From Elephas maximus indicus (taxonomy: Eukaryota > Chordata > Mammalia > Proboscidea > Elephantidae), in NCBI RefSeq assembly GCF_024166365.1, contig NC_064822.1, positions 103,536,823 to 103,600,822 on the forward strand: a stretch of 64,000 nucleotides of DNA, given 5' to 3'. Positions 58,355-64,000 of the stretch are shown here, piece after piece (position 1 is the first letter of the stretch; the number at the start of each line of letters is the position of its first letter). The notes beneath the pieces are model-generated. The model was given only the letters and a program-made list of their open reading frames with translations. It was not told the DNA's origin and ran no database searches. The position numbers and the translations under genes are program-made.

Positions 58355-61300
58355 ATGACAGCACTAAAAACTTATTTATCTATAATTACCCTGAATGTAA
58401 ATGGACTAAATGCACCAATAAAGAGACAGAGAGTCACAGACTGGATAAAGAAACACGATCCATCTATATGCTGCCTACAAGAGACACACCTTAGACTTAG
58501 AGACACAAACAAACTAAAACTCAAAGGATGGAAAAAAGTATATCAAGCAAACAATAAGCAAAAAAGAAGAGGAGTAGCAATATTAATTTCTGACAAAATA
58601 GACTTTAGACTTAAATCCACCACAAAGGATAAAGAAGGACACTATATAATGATAAAAGGGACAATTGATCAGGAAGACATAACCATATTAAATATTTACG
58701 CACCCAATGACAGGGCTGCAAGATGCATAAATCAAATTTTAACAGAATTGAAAAGCGAGATAGATACCTCCACAATTATAGTAGGAGACTTCAATACACC
58801 ACTTTCGGAGAAGGACAGGACATCCAGTAAGAAGCTCAACAGAGACACGGAAGATCTAATTACAACAATCAACCAACTTGACCTCATTGACTTATACAGA
58901 ACTCTCCACCCAACTGCTGCAAAATACACTTTTTTTTCTAGCGCACATGGAACATTCTCTAGAATAGACCACATATTAGGTCATAAAACAAACCTTTGCA
59001 GAGTCCAAAACATCGAAATATTACAAAGCATCTTCTCAGACCACAAGGCAATAAAACTAGAGATCAATAACAGAAAAACTAGGGAAAAGAAATCAAATAC
59101 TTGGAAAATGAACAATACCCTCCTGAAAAAAGACTGGGTTATGGAAGACATCAAGGAGGGAATAAGGAAATTCATAGAAAGCAACGAGAATGAAAATACT
59201 TCCTATCAAAACCTCTGGGACACAGCAAAAGCAGTGGTCAGAGGCCAATTTATATCAATAAATGCACACATACAAAAAGAAGAAAGAGCCAAAATCAGAG
59301 AACTGTCCCGACAACTTGAACAAATAGAAAGTGAGCAACAAAAGAACCCATCAGGCACCAGAAGAAAACAAATAATAAAAATTAGAGCTGAACTAAATGA
59401 ATTAGAGAACAGAAAAACAATCGAAAGAATTAACAAAGCCAAAAGCTGGTTCTTTGAAAAAATTAACAAAATTGATAAACCATTGGCTAGACTGACTAAA
59501 GAAATACAGGAAAGGAAACAAATAACCCGAATAACAAATGAGAAGGACCACATCACAACAGAACCAAATGAAATTAAAAGAATCATTTCAGATTATTATG
59601 AAAAATTGTACTCTAACAAATATGAAAACCTAGAAGAAATGGATGAATTCCTGGAAAAACACTACCTACCTAAACTAACACATTCAGAAGTAGAACAACT
59701 AAATAGACCCATAACAAAAAAAGAGATTGAAACGGTAATCAAAAAACTCCCAACAAAAAAAAGCCCTGGCCCGGACGGCTTCACTGCAGAGTTCTACCAA
59801 ACTTTCAGAGAAGAGTTAACACCACTACTACTAAAGGTATTCCAAAGCATAGAAAATGACGGAATACTACCCAACTCATTCTATGAAGCCACCATCTCCC
59901 TGATACCAAAACCAGGTAAAGACATTACAAAAAAAGAAAATTATAGACCTGTATCCCTCATGAACATTGATGCAAAAATCCTCAACAAAATTCTAGCCAA
60001 TAGAATCCAACAACACATCAAAAAAATAATTCACCCTGATCAAGTGGGATTTATACCAGGTATGCAAGGCTGGTTTAATCTCAGAAAAACCATTAATGTA
60101 ATCCATCACATAAATAAAACAAAAGACAAAAACCACATGATCTTATCAATTGATGCAGAAAAGGCATTTGACAAAGTCCAACACCCATTCACGATAAAAA
60201 CTCTTACCAAAATAGGAATTGAAGGAAAATTCCTCAACATAATAAAGGGCATCTATACCAAGCCAACAGCCAACATCATTCTAAATGGAGAGAACCTGAA
60301 AGCATTTCCCTTGAGAACGGGAACCAGACAAGGATGCCCTTTATCACCGCTCTTATTCAACTTCGTGTTGGAAGTCTTAGCCAGAGCAATTAGGCTAGAC
60401 AAAGAAATAAAAGGTATCCGGATTGGCAAGGAAGAAGTAAAGTTATCACTATTTGCAGATGACATGATTATATACACAGAAAACCCTAAGGAATCCTCCA
60501 GAAAACTACTGAAACTAATAAAAGAGTTTGGCAGAGTCTCAGGTTATAAAATAAACATACAAAAATCACTTGGATTCCTCTACATCAACAAAAAGAACAC
60601 CGAAGAGGAAATAACCAAATCAATACCATTCACAGTAGCCCCCAAGAAGATAAGATACTTAGGAATAAATCTTACCAAGGATGTAAAAGACCTATACAAA
60701 GAAAACTACAAAGCTCTACTACAAGAAATTCAAAAGGACATACTTAAGTGGAAAAACATACCTTGCTCATGGATAGGAAGACTTAACATAGTAAAAATGT
60801 CTATTCTACCAAAAGCCATCTATACATTTAACGCACTTCCTATCCAAATTCCAATGTCATATTTTAAGGGGATAGAGAAACAAATCACCAAATTCATATG
60901 GAAGGGAAAGAAGCCCCGGATAAGCAAAGCACTACTGAAAAAGAAGAAGAAAGTGGGAGGCCTCACCTTACCTGACTTCAGAACCTATTATACAGCCACA
61001 GTAGTCAAAACAGCCTGGTATTGGTACAACAGCAGACACATAGACCAATGGAACAGAATTGAGAACCCAGACATAGATCCATCCACGTATGAGCAGCTGA
61101 TATTTGACAAAGGACCAGTGTCAATTAACTGGGGAAAAGATAGCCTTTTTAACAAATGGTGCTGGCATAACTGGATATCCCTTTGCAAAAAAATGAAACA
61201 GGACCCATACCTCACACCATGAACAAAAACTAACTCCAAGTGGATGAAAGACCTAAACATAAAGACTAAAACGATAAAGATCATGGAAGAAAAAATTGGG

Positions 61301-62170
61301 ACAACCCTAGGAGCCCTAATACAAGGTATAAACAGAATACAAAACATTACCAAAAATGATGAAGAGAAACCCGATAACTGGGAGCTCCTAAAAATCAAAC
61401 ACCTATGCTCATCTAAAGACTTCACCAAAAGAGTAAAAAGACCACCTACAGATTGGGAAAGAATTTTCAGCTATGACATCTCAGACCAGCGCCTGATCTC
61501 TAAAATCTACATGATTCTGTCAAAACTCAACCACAAAAAGACAAACAACCCAATCAAGAAGTGGGCAAAGGATATGAACACACATTTCACTAAAGAAGAT
61601 ATTCAGGCAGCCAACAGATACATGAGAAAATGCTCTCGATCATTAGCCATTAGAGAAATGCAAATTAAAACTACGATGAGATTCCATCTCACACCAGCAA
61701 GGCTGGCATTAATCCAAAAAACACAAAATAATAAATGTTGGAGAGGCTGCGGAGAGATTGGAACTCTCATACACTGCTGGTGGGAATGTAAAATGGTACA
61801 ACCACTTTGGAAATCTATCTGGCGTTATCTTAAACAGTTAGAAATAGAACTACCATACAACCCAGAAATCCCACTCCTAGGAATATACCCTAGAGATACA
61901 AGAGCCTTCATACAAACAGATATATGCACACCCATGTTTATTGCAGCTCTGTTTACAATAGCAAAAAGTTGGAAGCAACCAAGGTGTCCATCAACGGATG
62001 AATGGGTAAATAAATTGTGGTATATTCACACAATAGAATACTACGCATCGATAAAGAACAGTGACGAATCTCTGAAACATTTCATAACATGGAGGAACCT
62101 GGAAGGCATTATGCTGAGCGAAATTAGTCAGAGGCAAAAGGACAAATATTGTATAAGACCACTATTATAA
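58355..62170 (+). pseudogene. L1 ORF2 endonuclease / reverse transcriptase gene, one in-frame stop
   Basis: ORF2p nicks target DNA and reverse-transcribes L1 RNA from the nick. The frame spans 1271 codons, close to the usual L1 length. The N-terminal APE-type endonuclease shows Asn14 (LNVNG), Glu43 (QETH), Asp145 (IVGDFN) and SDHK near 225-230. The reverse transcriptase shows its catalytic FADD at 700-703 with [11 protein letters not shown] and [12 protein letters not shown] upstream. At codon 956 (61220-61222, after QDPYLTP) a TGA interrupts the frame. The remainder, including the cysteine-rich end ([16 protein letters not shown]), is open to 62170. Most L1s have a Tyr-like codon there, so one substitution probably made the stop. 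Endonuclease and RT domains are complete; the C-terminal domain would be lost. Confidence 0.95.
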
Positions 62171-63175
62171 GATCTTGAGAAATAGTAAACCTGAGAAGAA
62201 CACATACTTTTGTGGTTACAAGGGGGGGAGGGAGGGAGGGTGGGAGAGGGTTTTTTATTGATTAATCAGTAGATAAGAACTGCTTTAGGTGAAGGGAAAG
62301 ACAACACTCAATACATGGAAGGTCAGCTCAATTGGACTGGACCAAAAGCAAAGAAGTTTCCAGGATAAAATGAATGCTTCAAAGCTCAGCGGAGCAAGCG
62401 CGGGGGTCTGGGGAACATGGTTTGAGGGGACTTCTAAGTCAATTGGCAAAATAATTCTATTATGAAATCATTCTGCATCCCACTTTGAAATGTGGCGTCT
62501 GGGGTCTTAAATGCTAACAAGCGGCCATCTAAGATGCAGCAATTGGTCTCAACCCACCTGGAGCAAAGGAAAATGAAGAACACCAAGGCCACACGACAAC
62601 TAAGAGCCCAAGAGACAGAAAGGGCCACATGAACCAGAGACCTACATCACCCTGAGACCAGAAGAACTAGTTGGTGCCCGGCCACAATCGATGACTGCCC
62701 TGACAGGGCGCACAGCAGAGGACCCCTGAGGGAGCAGGAGATCAGTGGGATGCAGACCCCAAATTCTCATAAAAAGACCAAACTTAATGGTCTGACTGAG
62801 ACTGGAGGAATCCCGGCGGCCATGCTCCCCAGACCTTCTGTTGACACAGAACAGGAACCATCCCCGAAGACAACTCATCAAAAATGAAAGGGACTGGTCA
62901 GCGGGTGGGAGAGAGACGCTGATGATGAGTGAGCCAATTATATCAGGTGGACACTTGAGATTGTGTTGGCAACTCTTGTCTGGAGGGGGCTGGGAGGATA
63001 GAGAGAGAGGGAAGCAGGCAAAATTGTCAAGAAAGGAGAGACTGAAAGGGCTGACTCAAGAGGGGGAGAGTAAGTGGGAGTAGGGAGTGAGATGTATGTA
63101 AACTTATATGTGCCAGACTGATTGGATTTGTAAACGTTCACTTGAAGCTTAATAAAAGTTATTAAAAAAAAAAGA
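62171..63175 (+). other. L1 3'UTR with G-rich polypurine tract
   Basis: About 1 kb of non-coding sequence. At 62222-62250 is a run of G-triplets and longer G runs separated by A or T, a strong G-quadruplex candidate typical of L1 3'UTRs. AATAAA at 63151 precedes the poly-A. The insertions at 11005-11900 and 38220-38755 are copies of related 3'UTRs. Confidence 0.85.
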
Positions 63176-63360
63176 AAAAATATATAAACATGTGCTTACG
63201 TGATTCATATATGATGCTCTTAGATTTTTATGTATATAACTTTTATGAAATAAATAAGTGAAATAAAACTAATTCAAATTTTGCATCGGTTTCCCATAGA
63301 GAAACGATGTTTTACATCTGAGCTGTTCAGGGGGTACCTGATAATCATTTGTGGTAATTT

Positions 63361-63890
63361 AAAGATGTGGCAGTCTTCTTCCATGAAGATTTCTTGTTGT
63401 TATTAGATGCAGTCGACTCATAGCAACCCTAAGTACAACAGAATGGAATGGTACCTGGTCCTGCGCCATCCTCAAAATTGTTGTTAAGCTTGAGCCCATT
63501 GTTGCAGCCACTTTGTCAATCCATCTCCTTGAGGGTCGTCCTATTTTTCACTGACCCCCCACTTTACCCAGCATGATATCCTTCCCTAGTGACTGGTACC
63601 TCCTGATAACATGTCGAAAGTATATGGGACAAATTCTCACCATCCTTTCTTGCTTCTAAGGCACATTCTGGCTGTACTTCTATACTCAGATTTGTTCATT
63701 CTTCTGGCAGTCCATTGTATGGTCAATATTCTTGGCCAACACCATAATTCTAAGGCATCAGTTCTTCTTTGTTCTTCCTTATTCATCATTGCCCATAAAG
63801 ATTTAGAGCCTTGGAAATCCTATGGGGCATCTCTATTCTGTCCTATAGGATCCGTATGAGTCGAATCCACTAGAAGGCACTGGGATTTTT
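63361..63890 (+). mobile_element. AfroSINE split by RTE (I3)
   Basis: RTE insert 63393-63792, minus, between ccatgaagattt (63381-63392) and ccataaagattt (63793-63804). SINE sequence lies on both sides (aaagatgtggcagtcttc and agagccttggaaatcc to the tail). Confidence 0.84.
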
Positions 63891-64000
63891 ATTGTGACTC
63901 AAGATATGATACACTTAAGTAAATGCTTCTTTAAATCTTAATCACTAAGCATGCAAATTTCTATAGAGCTATTGAGCAATTTGAAATACATATGTATTCA

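Larger units (their letters stand above)
55841..63175 (+). mobile_element. Full-length L1 LINE, young, one stop in each ORF
   Basis: A 7.3-kb element from ggggcggagccaagatgg to a poly-A interrupted by one G, flanked by a perfect 13-bp duplication aaaaatatataaa (55828-55840 and 63176-63188). It has a 5'UTR, ORF1 (56880-57896), an inter-ORF region of about 460 bp, ORF2 (58355-62170) and a 1-kb 3'UTR with AATAAA at 63151. Each ORF keeps its frame end to end except for one nonsense codon. It interrupts spacer I3 between MER5A and the split AfroSINE. No other spacer has it, so it is younger than the array. Confidence 0.97.
51087..64000. repeat. Tandem-array spacer I3 (after B3), interrupted by full-length L1
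   Basis: Same order as other B-to-A spacers: OR flank with a weak TG tract (51265-51315), minus AfroSINE, old L1 3' fragment with nested AfroSINE, about 1.3 kb unrecognised (53440-54770), ancient L1, MER5A, the 7.3-kb L1, then split AfroSINE/RTE. The window ends about 3.5 kb before the expected next OR, which by alternation should be A-type. Confidence 0.82.

Noticed and set aside
1-64000. A search for retroviral LTR pairs, CRISPR-like arrays or a novel gene system.
   Set aside because: No LTR pairs, gag/pol/env-like frames, regular spacer arrays or unfamiliar conserved gene clusters were seen. The repeats are LINEs, SINEs, MER5A and the OR duplication itself.

Overview
The window is mammalian, and its repeats point to Afrotheria, most likely an elephant or close relative. 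It has many tRNA-derived AfroSINE-type SINEs, a BovB/RTE-type LINE and L1 elements, together with single-exon olfactory receptor (OR) genes. The species call is inference from repeat families recognised by eye.

The main content is a tandem array of one class II OR subfamily, OR8S1-like by my recollection of the human protein. Six copies lie on the + strand: A1 8018-8974 (intact), B1 17600-17806 (remnant of a large internal deletion), A2 26463-27419 (open, with two odd residues), B2 35317-36243 (pseudogene), A3 41251-42203 (pseudogene) and B3 50151-51086 (open). Each sits at the 3' end of a repeated unit, usually 9 kb. Every unit carries the same ordered fossils: OR 3' flank with a (TG)n tract, minus-strand AfroSINE, minus-strand L1 3' end, plus-strand ancient L1 ORF2 remnant, MER5A, an AfroSINE split by an RTE insertion, about 3 kb of DNA I do not recognise, then the OR with a splice acceptor just before its ATG.

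The copies alternate between two types. A units carry a 5'-truncated L1 with an apparent 3' transduction just upstream of the OR, and their ORF reads through the codon where B types stop. B units lack both. The order is (B0)-A1-B1-A2-B2-A3-B3-(next A), so a two-gene cassette of about 18 kb was probably the amplified unit. I call the B-to-A spacers I0-I3 and the A-to-B spacers J1-J3. SINEs shared between spacers give a partial history, and patches of gene conversion overlie it.

The array is bracketed by two L1 elements in opposite orientation. At the left edge is the 5' end of a minus-strand L1 (1 to about 1678) whose ORF1 is open to the window edge. At 55841-63175 is a nearly full-length plus-strand L1 with 13-bp target duplications, a GC-rich tandem 5'UTR, ORF1 and ORF2 each with one in-frame stop, and a long 3'UTR. 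I found no other protein genes, no tRNA or rRNA genes and no retrovirus-like element. The most interesting content is the fossil record of how the array grew; I see no evidence of a new biochemical system.
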